A DNA stretch of 5,190 bases, from the NCBI GenBank assembly GCA_005879255.1, contig VBKY01000353.1:1-5190 (forward strand), written 5' to 3'. Origin of the DNA: Deltaproteobacteria bacterium. GTDB taxonomy: Bacteria; Desulfobacterota_B; Binatia; UBA9968. The translations under genes were made by a program, and so were the position numbers. Shown here one piece after another: positions 1 to 5,190 of this stretch. The notes beneath the pieces were generated by a model. The model worked only from the letters and a program-made list of their open reading frames with translations, did no database searches and had not been told where the DNA came from. Position 1 is the stretch's first letter. Each line of letters opens with the position of its first letter.

Positions 1-67
1 TGCGGCGATCGAGCGCACCCTTCGGCAGTGCTCAGGGCATTCGGCAGTTGATCCTTTTTCAGCGGCC

Positions 68-496
68 TCAGCACGGTTTGAACTTCGGCAGGGTGACTCC
101 CTCACCGCTGTCTTCGAAGACAACTTCCACCGGCATGTCTATATGAACTTTGTCGATCGGGCAGCCGATGACGTTGCTGCAAAAGCGTGGGCCGTCATCC
201 AAATCGATCCAGGCCGTGACGTAAGGAATGTCGGGCGCAAAGCCTCTGAGCGCCTGTCCGACGACTTCGCGGATGACCGTGAAGGAAAAAATTTTGCCTC
301 TGCCGCTGACCTGAACCCATTCGAGTCTATCGCTGGCGCAATCACCGCAAACCGGGCGGGGGCAAAAGACCCACGTGCCGCAGTCCTGGCACTTTTGCAT
401 CATCAGCTTGCCGGCTTTGGCGCCCTCCCAGAATGGTTGGTTCACGGGGGTAATTTCGGGGAGTGGTTTTTTGATTACGGTATTCTCATCAGCCAT
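68..496 (-). CDS. Zn-ribbon/OB-fold DUF35 protein, probable partner of the thiolase-like protein
   Basis: This is a 142-residue protein of the DUF35 family, a rubredoxin-like zinc ribbon followed by an OB-fold. The N-terminal helix region contains the typical NQPFWEGAKAGKL stretch (about residues 19-31). The zinc ribbon has Cys36, Cys39, Cys50 and Cys53 in a CxxC...CxxC arrangement (CQDCG and CGDC). The OB-fold follows from about residue 60, including GRGKIFSFTVI and the end motif LPKFKPC. The length is normal for the family. In known systems, DUF35 proteins bind thiolase-superfamily enzymes and help present acyl-CoA substrates; examples are archaeal thiolase/HMG-CoA synthase complexes and the steroid aldolase Ltp2-ChsH2. 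The thiolase-like gene upstream on the same strand supports that role here. The start is ATG at 496. An AAAGG sequence lies upstream at rather long spacing, so the ribosome site is weak. The 67 bases after the stop show no recognisable gene. The substrate cannot be read from the sequence. Confidence 0.9.
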   Translation of the reverse strand: MADENTVIKKPLPEITPVNQPFWEGAKAGKLMMQKCQDCGTWVFCPRPVCGDCASDRLEWVQVSGRGKIFSFTVIREVVGQALRGFAPDIPYVTAWIDLDDGPRFCSNVIGCPIDKVHIDMPVEVVFEDSGEGVTLPKFKPC

Positions 497-540
497 TTTT
501 GACTCTTACCTTTCAAATTGTTAGCCAAATAATCACGAAC

Positions 541-684
541 AAAATTCGAAATCCGAAGCTCGAAATCCGAAACAAACACAGAAAATTCGAAATACAAAAT
601 CCGAAACGGCCTTGTTTGGAATTTTGTGTTTTTTGATCATTTGGAATTGTTTCGAATTTCGGATTTCGAATTTCGAGCTTGGCC
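541..684. repeat. Degenerate palindromic spacer repeat of TTCGAAATCCGAA units
   Basis: This AT-rich block is built from repeated units such as TTCGAAATCCGAA and forms a large inverted repeat. The left arm is about 541-611 and the right arm about 612-684. Bases 542-557 pair perfectly with 658-673 (16 bp). An alternative register pairs 556-566 with 670-680 (11 bp, AGCTCGAAAT core). The arms differ in unit order, so several stem registers are possible. In translation it gives Phe/Arg/Ile/Ser/Asn-rich nonsense of the 'FRISNF' kind, which I recall as a frequent spurious product in deltaproteobacterial and planctomycete genomes. It therefore looks like a dispersed non-coding repeat and not a gene. 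It lies between two genes that probably belong to one transcript. Confidence 0.7.
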
Positions 685-752
685 TTTTTCCAAGGATTGT
701 TTTTGCGCTTTGCGCGATTCACTCTGGCTTGATTGCAGTTCCCACGCTGGGA

Positions 753-809
753 TCGTGGCTCGTGTTCGTGGGGTTGGATGCTGGGCACTATTCACGAACA
801 CGATCACGA
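753..809 (-). other. Stem-loop directly after the thiolase-like gene
   Basis: Bases 761-770 (CGTGTTCGTG) are perfectly complementary to 793-802 (CACGAACACG). The stem extends outward through TCGTG at 753-757 and CACGA at 805-809, with a small 3-versus-2 base internal loop. The apical loop is about 22 bases. In the minus-strand transcript it starts one base after the TAA stop of the thiolase-like gene. No U-tract follows, so it is not a standard intrinsic terminator. A second tiny hairpin (CCCACGCTGGG, 741-751) follows. It could stabilise the mRNA 3' end or reduce expression of the downstream DUF35 gene; that role is inferred. Confidence 0.5.
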
Positions 810-810
810 G

Positions 811-2004
811 TTACGCTTCGCTGCCGAATATCGCCGCCGCGGTGCAGCCGAAGTTCTTGCCGTAGTTGACCGCGCCGACGCCGGTCGAAATGCCGAATTT
901 GATATTCGACACCTGACGGTCGCCGCCCTCGCCGCGAATCTGACGCACGGTTTCGATCACGTGCAGCATGCCGCCCGTCGTTGACGGCTGGCCACAGTTG
1001 ATCATGCCGCCGCTGGTTTGAATCGGCAGATCGCCTTTGAACGTGAAATCGGTTTTTTCGAAGAATGCTTTGTCGTTGCGACCGCAAAAGCCCAAGTCTT
1101 CGATCTGGATCATCACGATGGGAATGTAATCGTCGTAGAGATTCAAGCAGCGGATATCTTTGTGCGTGACGCCCGCCATGTCGAAAGCCCGTTTGCCTGA
1201 TTGCGTGATACCCGTAATTAACGGATTCGCGCGATAGCGCGGTCCGTAGCTTGCGTTGTTACACTCGCCCCAGCCGAGCAAGTACACCGGCGGCTTGCGC
1301 AGCGACTTTGCGCGCTCGGCCGATGTCATGATATAGGCTTTGCCGCCGTTGGCGGGCATGACGCAATCGAACAATCGAATCGGGTCGGAAATCAGTCGTG
1401 ATTTCTTGTAATCGTCGATCGTGATCGGTTTTCTGAGATACGCGTTGGGATTGAGAGAGGCATGATATCGGCCGGTGACGGCGATCTTGCCGAAGTGGTC
1501 TTCGGTCATGCCCGACTCATGCATGTAGCGGCTCATGACGAAAGAAATTTTACAATTCGGTCCCATCACGCCGAACGGCATCTCGTAGTCGCGCGTGTCG
1601 GCAGGTGTGCCGCGATGACCGCCGCGCTCGCTAAAGGGCGCGGCCGCCGCAATAACCAAAACTAGATCGCAGAGCCCGGCACTAATCGCCGCAGCGGCAT
1701 GGCCAAGCAGTGATACCGAACTTGCGCCGCCGTTGCCGCCGGCCAAGGAAACCCCCGGCGTGATGCCGAGGATCGCCGCGACTTCTTCCGGCCAAAAAGG
1801 CTGCGAATGATTGGTCGTATAAATCGCCGCCAATCCTTGGTCATCAAAATCCTTTTTCGTTAACCCGGCATCTTCCATTGCGAGGCGGGCCGCCCAGGCA
1901 AGATAATCCGCCGTCGATTTTTTCGGCTCGCCTGGTTTGCTGCCGAGCCGATCGGTCGGCGTCTCGCCGATGCCGACGATTGCTGTTTTTCCTCGTATGC
2001 TCAT
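811..2004 (-). CDS. Thiolase-like (SCP2/lipid-transfer type) protein lacking the canonical catalytic residues
   Basis: This 397-residue protein belongs to the thiolase superfamily, SCP2-thiolase-like branch. Family landmarks are AIVGIGETPTDR (residues 8-19), the AMEDAGL helix (42-48), the GGNGGASS loop (89-96), ISAGLCDLVLVI (107-118), DCVMPANGGKAYIMTSAERA (213-232), LNLYDDYIPIVMIQIEDLGF (287-306) and SGGMINCGQP (331-340). The nucleophilic Cys expected in the N-x-G-C-A-S-S loop is Gly93. The His of the usual GHP motif is Gln339 (GQP). The last motif reads VNYGKNFG (379-386), without the usual catalytic Cys. A normal Claisen thiolase reaction is therefore unlikely. The neighbouring DUF35 gene and the lost Cys fit Ltp2-like retro-aldolases acting on acyl-CoA side chains, or an uncharacterised relative; automatic annotation would probably say acetyl-CoA acetyltransferase. 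The start is ATG at 2004, preceded by GAGAGGA at 2014-2020. It is cytoplasmic, with no signal or membrane segment. Confidence 0.9.
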   Translation of the reverse strand: MSIRGKTAIVGIGETPTDRLGSKPGEPKKSTADYLAWAARLAMEDAGLTKKDFDDQGLAAIYTTNHSQPFWPEEVAAILGITPGVSLAGGNGGASSVSLLGHAAAAISAGLCDLVLVIAAAAPFSERGGHRGTPADTRDYEMPFGVMGPNCKISFVMSRYMHESGMTEDHFGKIAVTGRYHASLNPNAYLRKPITIDDYKKSRLISDPIRLFDCVMPANGGKAYIMTSAERAKSLRKPPVYLLGWGECNNASYGPRYRANPLITGITQSGKRAFDMAGVTHKDIRCLNLYDDYIPIVMIQIEDLGFCGRNDKAFFEKTDFTFKGDLPIQTSGGMINCGQPSTTGGMLHVIETVRQIRGEGGDRQVSNIKFGISTGVGAVNYGKNFGCTAAAIFGSEA

Positions 2005-2397
2005 AATCTGAGTTCCTCTCTGGTTTCATCGAGAGATATTTCAGCACGACCGGGCTGTCAAGCGAATCGACGCGGAATAGGTTGCCATTGACAGCAAATC
2101 GGCCGCGATGGCATAAGGGCGCACAGCCAGACTCACATCGCGCTGCTCAAAGGCGATGAATCAAATCGACTACGCACCGTATCAATCTGACTACATGCGT
2201 GCGTTTATCGGCACATCAGCGGCGGTTGTGGCGCTGAGAAATAATTTGTGAATTCAACGCCTTCGTCAGAGATCCGGAATGCTCGGCTATGGCACTATTC
2301 GTGCTGTTAACAGATCCCGATGCTTGGCTCGCAGCCGATCCTTCGGCAAAGTCTATTCTCCTCAACGGCTCAGGATAGGTCTGATATTGGAGGGAGC
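2005..2397. other. Divergent intergenic region without a convincing gene
   Basis: These 393 bases separate the minus-strand acyl-CoA genes from the plus-strand substrate-binding gene. Apart from the putative minus-strand promoter, there is a plus-strand TTGACA at 2088-2093 followed at 18 bases by CATAAG (2112-2117). That is about 280 bases before the next start codon, so its link to the gene is uncertain. An imperfect 14-base direct repeat lies at 2160-2173 and 2181-2194 (ATCAAATCGACTAC and ATCAATCTGACTAC, 11 of 14 identical, 21-base period). A short open stretch around 2252-2370 shows no recognisable protein similarity. A 5'-extended start for the downstream gene at 2320 is less likely than ATG 2398. 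Confidence 0.5.
2033..2061 (-). promoter_or_regulatory. Putative sigma-70-type promoter of the thiolase-like gene
   Basis: On the minus strand a perfect TTGACA (2061-2056) is followed after 17 bases by TATCTC (2038-2033), a weak -10 box. Transcription would start near 2026, just upstream of the GAGAGGA ribosome site (2020-2014) and the ATG at 2004. The position is good but the -10 matches only three of six consensus bases, so this is a plausible reading and not a certain one. Confidence 0.4.
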
Positions 2398-3375
2398 ATG
2401 GGTAAAAAGATCGCTGCTCTTGTAGTGGCGACAGCAATTCTAACCGCTGTGACTCGCGCTGAGTCACAACAGCCGAAGAAAGTCCCGCGGATAGGATTCC
2501 TCGCGAACACCGGTCCCGATGCTCCTAACGTTGAGCCATTTCGAAAGGGGCTACGCGACCTCGGCTATATTGAGGGCAATAACATCCACATTGAGTATCG
2601 CTACATTGACGCACCTGACCATATACCAAGCCTTGTGAAAGAACTCCTGCAACTCAAAGTCGACGTGTTTATCTCCGGAACTTCTCCGGCAATCCGCATA
2701 GCCAAGCAGGAGACGAGCACGATCCCGATTGTCATGGTGATTCAGCAAGACCCAGTCGATCTAAAACTTGTCGATAGCTTCGCGCGTCCAAACGGAAATG
2801 TCACGGGACTTACTTTGTTGACGCGTGCCCTGAGCGGAAAACGACTGGAATTGCTTAAGGAGGCGGTCCCGGGGGTATCCCGCGTTGGAGTTCTTTGGGC
2901 TACTCCGAGTGCACCAGAGCGCACTGGTTTCCAAGAATATGAGACTGCGGCGCGAACACTAAAGATACCTCTGCTCTCGTTGGAGGTACGCAGTTCCAAC
3001 CCTGATTTCGAGGGAGCATTCCGAGCTGCGGCTAATGGCCGCGTGAACGCGCTCGTTACGGTCAGGACTGGCGGGTTCTTCAGATATACAAAGAGGATTG
3101 CGGAGCTTGCCAGCAAGAACCACCTACCTTCAATGCACGAAGGAAGCGACTTCGTAGAGGGCGGCGGCCTCATGTCTTATGCAGCAAGTTATGGTGACGC
3201 GTATCGCCGTGCGGCGGTCTACGTAGACAAAATTCTCAAAGGCGCCAAGCCCGCAGATCTTCCCGTGGAGCAACCGACCAAGTTCGATTTCGTAATCAAC
3301 TTGAAAGCGGCCAAGCAGATCGGCCTCACGATTCCGCCTAATGTGCTGGCGCGAGCGGACAAGGTGATTCGGTGA
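2398..3375 (+). CDS. ABC transporter substrate-binding protein (PF04392/TrpX-like)
   Basis: This is a 325-residue periplasmic binding protein of the ABC_sub_bind family. Residues 1-21 form a Sec signal peptide: KK, then a hydrophobic stretch, with likely cleavage after VTRA. There is no lipobox. Mature-protein landmarks are PRIGFLAN (30-37), FRKGLRDLGYIEGNNIHIEYR (48-68), KVDVFISGTSPA (87-98), IPIVMVIQQDPVD (109-121), ARPNGNVTGLT (129-139) and a strongly conserved C-terminus with YVDKILKGAKPADLP, NLKAAKQIGLTIPPNV and LARADKVIR. The length is typical. The chosen ATG has GGAGGG at 2389-2394; an in-frame upstream ATG at 2320 would place extra residues before the signal peptide. Characterised relatives bind amino acids such as tryptophan or phenylalanine, but the ligand here is unknown. 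No permease or ATPase gene is in the window. A broken paralogue and the tail of another lie downstream. Confidence 0.92.
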   Translation: MGKKIAALVVATAILTAVTRAESQQPKKVPRIGFLANTGPDAPNVEPFRKGLRDLGYIEGNNIHIEYRYIDAPDHIPSLVKELLQLKVDVFISGTSPAIRIAKQETSTIPIVMVIQQDPVDLKLVDSFARPNGNVTGLTLLTRALSGKRLELLKEAVPGVSRVGVLWATPSAPERTGFQEYETAARTLKIPLLSLEVRSSNPDFEGAFRAAANGRVNALVTVRTGGFFRYTKRIAELASKNHLPSMHEGSDFVEGGGLMSYAASYGDAYRRAAVYVDKILKGAKPADLPVEQPTKFDFVINLKAAKQIGLTIPPNVLARADKVIR

Positions 3376-3414
3376 GGGGCGATAGAGGAAGGGTTAGGCG
3401 AAAGCGCGGGAGGC

Positions 3415-3441
3415 AAGAAAAAGGAAATGGATAGTCATTCC
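3415..3441 (-). terminator. Weak intrinsic terminator candidate for vapBC
   Basis: Read on the minus strand, four bases after the TAA of the toxin gene there is GGAATG, a six-base loop, then CATTTCC, followed by TTTTTCTT. The stem is only about six pairs with one bulged base, so it is weak. The U-rich tract and its place between convergent genes make it the best terminator candidate here. Confidence 0.35.
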
Positions 3442-3444
3442 AAC

Positions 3445-3858
3445 TTAGGGGATGATCTTGAAAGCTCGGTTTCGATGCATTCTGTAGGTGGAAAAGCCGC
3501 GCCGGTCCAATGTAAACACCCACTCGGTTTCAAGCTCTTCCGCCAAAACAGTCAAAGTGGCGTCGGCGAAATCCATCGGGACGTTGCGATACTTTTCCAT
3601 CAGGACCGCGACGCGCTGAAGACTTTTCACCGACGAAGGGACCAACTGAAAGGCGCCTCTGAGGATGAACTCAAGACAAGCTTTTTGCGCGCGCCATCCG
3701 GGCCCGACCAAGTAAAGCGTTTCGGTCAATACCGCTTCCGTGGTGACGACCGGGCCAGTCCATTGTTCCAACGCGGTGACGCAGTCATCGTGAAGCTTCT
3801 CGTCACGGTCCACGAGCGCCACAAAGGCTCCGGTATCCAGCAGGAGGTCAGCGGCCAC
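3445..3858 (-). CDS. vapC: PIN-domain ribonuclease toxin, VapC family
   Basis: This is a 137-residue PIN-domain protein, full length for a VapC toxin. The acidic metal-binding residues are visible in the expected order: Asp8 in LLLDTGA, Glu46 in EAVLTET, Asp96 and Asp99 in MDFADA, and Asp118 in FTLDRRGF. All appear intact, so the nuclease is probably active. VapC toxins are Mg-dependent endoribonucleases that typically cut tRNA or rRNA and arrest growth; the target here is unknown. The start is GTG at 3858, which places Asp8 at the usual distance from the N-terminus. No strong ribosome site precedes it. The gene begins 11 bases inside the antitoxin gene, so translation is probably coupled. 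It runs convergently to the substrate-binding gene ending at 3375. Confidence 0.9.
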   Translation of the reverse strand: MAADLLLDTGAFVALVDRDEKLHDDCVTALEQWTGPVVTTEAVLTETLYLVGPGWRAQKACLEFILRGAFQLVPSSVKSLQRVAVLMEKYRNVPMDFADATLTVLAEELETEWVFTLDRRGFSTYRMHRNRAFKIIP

Positions 3859-4096
3859 GGCGCAACCGACGGGTTAGGTATTCGCGATGGCGCTGACCCA
3901 AGTCGGGTCGGCCGCTGGCAACGCTGCCGAGAAGATCGCGCACGCGTTCGATGGGCCGCACCTCCGGCTGGGTGTCCAGATATTGTTCCAAGGCCTCGCG
4001 TACCACTTCCGATCGCTTGCGTTTTAGCCGTTTCGCTGACCGCTCCAATTTGGTGGCGAGATCCGCCGGCAATCGCATCGTTAATTGACGTTCCAC
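3848..4096 (-). CDS. vapB: Ribbon-helix-helix antitoxin paired with VapC
   Basis: This is an 82-residue protein. Residues 2-9 (ERQLTMRL) form the DNA-contacting beta strand of a ribbon-helix-helix fold. Residues 11-24 (ADLATKLERSAKRL) form helix A, and 28-40 (RSEVVREALEQYL) form helix B. The C-terminal part, with VRDLLGSVASGRPDLG and YLTRRLRRGR, resembles the toxin-wrapping tail of antitoxins of this type. The start is GTG at 4096, chosen because AAGGAGA lies about seven bases upstream and because the ribbon strand then begins at residue 2. A longer reading to 4198 would run through the operator boxes and antisense to a gene remnant, so it is rejected. The stop (TGA, 3848-3850) lies inside the toxin gene. 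The antitoxin presumably neutralises VapC and represses the operon through the boxes just upstream. Confidence 0.87.
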   Translation of the reverse strand: MERQLTMRLPADLATKLERSAKRLKRKRSEVVREALEQYLDTQPEVRPIERVRDLLGSVASGRPDLGQRHREYLTRRLRRGR

Positions 4097-4110
4097 AGTT
4101 GGTTCTCCTT

Positions 4111-4140
4111 TTGTATTGCAATGTAATGCAAAGTCTTGCA
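4111..4140 (-). promoter_or_regulatory. Three tandem 10-bp boxes, probable antitoxin operator
   Basis: On the plus strand the decamers TTGTATTGCA, ATGTAATGCA and AAGTCTTGCA follow each other without a gap (4111-4120, 4121-4130, 4131-4140). All share GT at positions 3-4 and TGCA at positions 7-10. The ten-base period equals about one helical turn, which suits cooperative binding of ribbon-helix-helix dimers on one DNA face. The block ends a few bases before the antitoxin ribosome site. Any promoter must overlap it (for example TTGCAA at 4141-4136 on the minus strand), which would allow autorepression. The repeat is directly visible; operator function is inferred. Confidence 0.55.
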
Positions 4141-4166
4141 AAAGTCCAAACCGGCAAGCTGCCGCA

Positions 4167-4202
4167 AACGCGCTCGCGCGGGCGGATAGGGTGATCAAAT
4201 AA
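4167..4202 (+). pseudogene. C-terminal remnant of another ABC substrate-binding gene
   Basis: Translated from 4167, these bases read NALARADRVIK and then TAA. This matches the end of the intact copy (NVLARADKVIR, stop at 3373-3375) in nine of eleven residues, with both differences after the first one conservative. At the DNA level 25 of 36 bases agree with 3340-3375. Upstream of 4167 the frame loses similarity and enters the toxin-antitoxin promoter region. It is therefore the tail of a third family member whose body is missing. It is antisense to the region just upstream of the antitoxin gene. Confidence 0.75.
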
Positions 4203-4210
4203 CTGAGGTT

Positions 4211-4231
4211 AGAGATCAGAAGTCAGAGATC
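4211..4231 (+). repeat. Short AGAGATC direct repeat in the spacer
   Basis: AGAGATC occurs at 4211-4217 and 4225-4231, within a purine-rich GAGATCAGAAGTCAGAGATC stretch. I recall similar 'AGAGATCAGAAGTCAG' spacer sequence in genomes that carry the TTCGAAATCCGAA repeat. It is only two units long and may be chance. Confidence 0.3.
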
Positions 4232-4252
4232 GGAATAGCAGGATGGACAGCA

Positions 4253-5190
4253 ATGACTAAAAAAATTATTTTCCTTGCTCTATGCGCCCTGCTCCTAGCT
4301 CCGTGCTCTGCAGTCGAAGCGCAGCAGACAGGGAAAATCTTCCGCATAGGTTTCCTGGATTCAAGCACTGCTTCTGGTATGGCAGGGCTTTTGGACGCAA
4401 GGACTGAACAAGCTTGGATGGATTGAAGGGAAAAACATTATCATCGAGTATCGGTTTGCTGAGCAAAAAAATGAACGGCTACCTGAGCTTGCAGCGGACT
4501 TGGTTCGACTTAAGGTCGATGTCATCGTGGCTGCATCGCAGGCAGCAGCGTCGGCGAAGAAAGCAACCACTACCATCCCCATCGTGATGACAAACGCGGT
4601 GGACCCCGTGGGTGCGGGTCTGGTTACCAGTCTGGCGCGGCCGGGAGGCAATGTTACCGGGCTCTCGGCTTTATCGCCCGAGCTAAATAGCAAAAGGCTA
4701 GAGATACTTAAGGACGCGGTCCCCAAACTCGCCCGAGTTGGGCTTCTGCGGCCGTCGGCGGCCCCGCTCCAACTGAAAGAGATCAGGCCTGCGGCTGTGG
4801 CGCTGAAGCTGAAATTGGAAGAGATAGACACTCAACCCGACGCCAAGGGCTTGGAGAACGCTTTTCAAACTGCCAAGCACAAGCAGGTCGGCGCGATTAT
4901 AACGATCAGCTCTTCCCGCCTTTTCGCCGCAAGAAAGCGGATCGTCGAGATAGCCGGCAACTACCGGTTGCCGGCTATTTACTACCAGAAGGAATTTGTC
5001 GATGAGGGCGGCCTCATGGGCGGACTACGATGACCTTTATCGGCGCGCGGCTGTTTACGTGGACAAGATCTTGAAAGGTGCCAAACCGGCTGACTTGCCG
5101 GTGCAACAAGCAACGAAATTTGAATTCGTCATTAACCTCAAGGCGGCGAAACAAATCGGCCTGACAATTCCGGGCCGCGTGCTTGAGCGG
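4253..5190 (+). pseudogene. Frameshifted ABC substrate-binding protein gene (PF04392-like), runs off the window
   Basis: This is a further copy of the substrate-binding family, readable almost end to end but in three successive frames. Frame 1 (4253 to about 4397) begins MTKKIIFLALCALLL, a Sec signal peptide with likely cleavage after AVEA. It continues FRIGFLDSSTASGMAGLLDA and would stop at TGA 4424-4426 after 57 codons. Frame 2 (about 4398-5018) resumes with QGLNKLGWIEGKNIIIEYR and includes IPIVMTNAVDPVG, ARPGGNVTGLS and KEFVDEGGLM, stopping at 5031-5033. Frame 3 (5020-5190) resumes with ADYDDLYRRAAVYVDKILKG and reaches TIPGRVLER at the window edge, a few residues short of the expected end. 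Each join lacks eight bases relative to the family pattern (A-F-R before QGL, and S-Y-G before ADYDD). AGGA lies about nine bases before the ATG. Apart from the two shifts no stop interrupts it, so decay is recent or the shifts are sequence errors. Confidence 0.85.

Noticed and set aside
143..502. A plus-strand open frame of 119 codons
   Set aside because: It is antisense to the DUF35 gene, whose zinc-ribbon cysteines and OB-fold are convincing.
541..684. CRISPR-like array
   Set aside because: The repeated units are short, palindromic, irregularly spaced and not separated by unique spacers, and there are no cas genes.
513..865. Open frames on both strands over the palindromic repeat
   Set aside because: They translate the TTCGAAATCCGAA repeat into low-complexity FRISNF-like sequence and have no gene-like context.
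2320..2397. An upstream in-frame ATG for the intact substrate-binding gene
   Set aside because: It would put 26 residues before a normal signal peptide, and ATG 2398 has a clear GGAGGG site.
2742..3173. A minus-strand open frame of 143 codons
   Set aside because: It is the antisense shadow of the intact substrate-binding gene. A similar antisense frame occurs over the broken copy at 4361-4831, as expected from homologous coding sequence.
3427..4194. A 255-codon open frame on the plus strand across the toxin-antitoxin region
   Set aside because: It is antisense to both vapC and vapB, whose domains and catalytic residues are clear. Its translation shows no family features and no good start context.
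3848..4198. A longer antitoxin reading starting at 4198
   Set aside because: The extra 34 residues run through the 10-bp operator boxes and the antisense of a substrate-binding gene tail. The GTG at 4096 has a good AAGGAGA site and starts just before the ribbon strand.
4500..5033. A stand-alone 177-residue binding protein gene
   Set aside because: Its first codon is an internal TTG, the same frame continues upstream into family sequence, and the C-terminal part continues in another frame. It is the middle of a frameshifted gene.

Overview
This window reads as part of a bacterial chromosome with moderately high GC content, probably from an uncultured soil or sediment lineage. Three traits point towards Desulfobacterota/Binatota-like or Rokubacteria/Methylomirabilota-like genomes: closely spaced TrpX/YtrF-type ABC substrate-binding genes with no permease beside them, a DUF35 protein paired with a thiolase-like protein, and degenerate 'TTCGAAATCCGAA' spacer repeats. 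The lineage is an inference from remembered gene content and is not proven by the sequence. I see no rRNA, tRNA, CRISPR array, insertion sequence or phage gene.

Region 1 (about 68-2061, minus strand) is a two-gene acyl-CoA unit. A promoter-like sequence at 2033-2061 precedes a 397-residue SCP2-type thiolase-like protein (811-2004). A zinc-ribbon/OB-fold DUF35 protein (68-496) lies downstream. These families commonly form a complex in which the DUF35 subunit supports the thiolase-like one. The thiolase-like protein has Gly where the nucleophilic Cys should be and GQP where the catalytic GHP should be, so it is unlikely to be an ordinary acetyl-CoA acetyltransferase. It is more likely an aldolase/lyase-type or otherwise repurposed member. 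The 314 bases between the two genes hold a stem-loop directly after the thiolase-like stop codon and a 144-base inverted repeat of spacer type.

Region 2 (2005-2397) is a 393-base divergent intergenic region with no convincing gene.

Region 3 (2398-5190) is a locus of ABC substrate-binding paralogues (PF04392 type) on the plus strand, interrupted by a toxin-antitoxin cassette. The first copy (2398-3375) is intact, with a signal peptide. Next, on the opposite strand, come a ribbon-helix-helix antitoxin (3848-4096) and a PIN-domain VapC toxin (3445-3858). They overlap by 11 bases and are preceded by three tandem 10-bp boxes that look like an operator. Directly behind the antitoxin promoter region is a 36-base remnant (4167-4202) of the C-terminus of another substrate-binding gene. 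A further copy (4253 to the window end) carries two separate frameshifts, each best explained by the loss of 8 bases. The picture is a family of transporter genes in which one copy is intact, one is reduced to its tail beside a toxin-antitoxin module, and one is recently broken.
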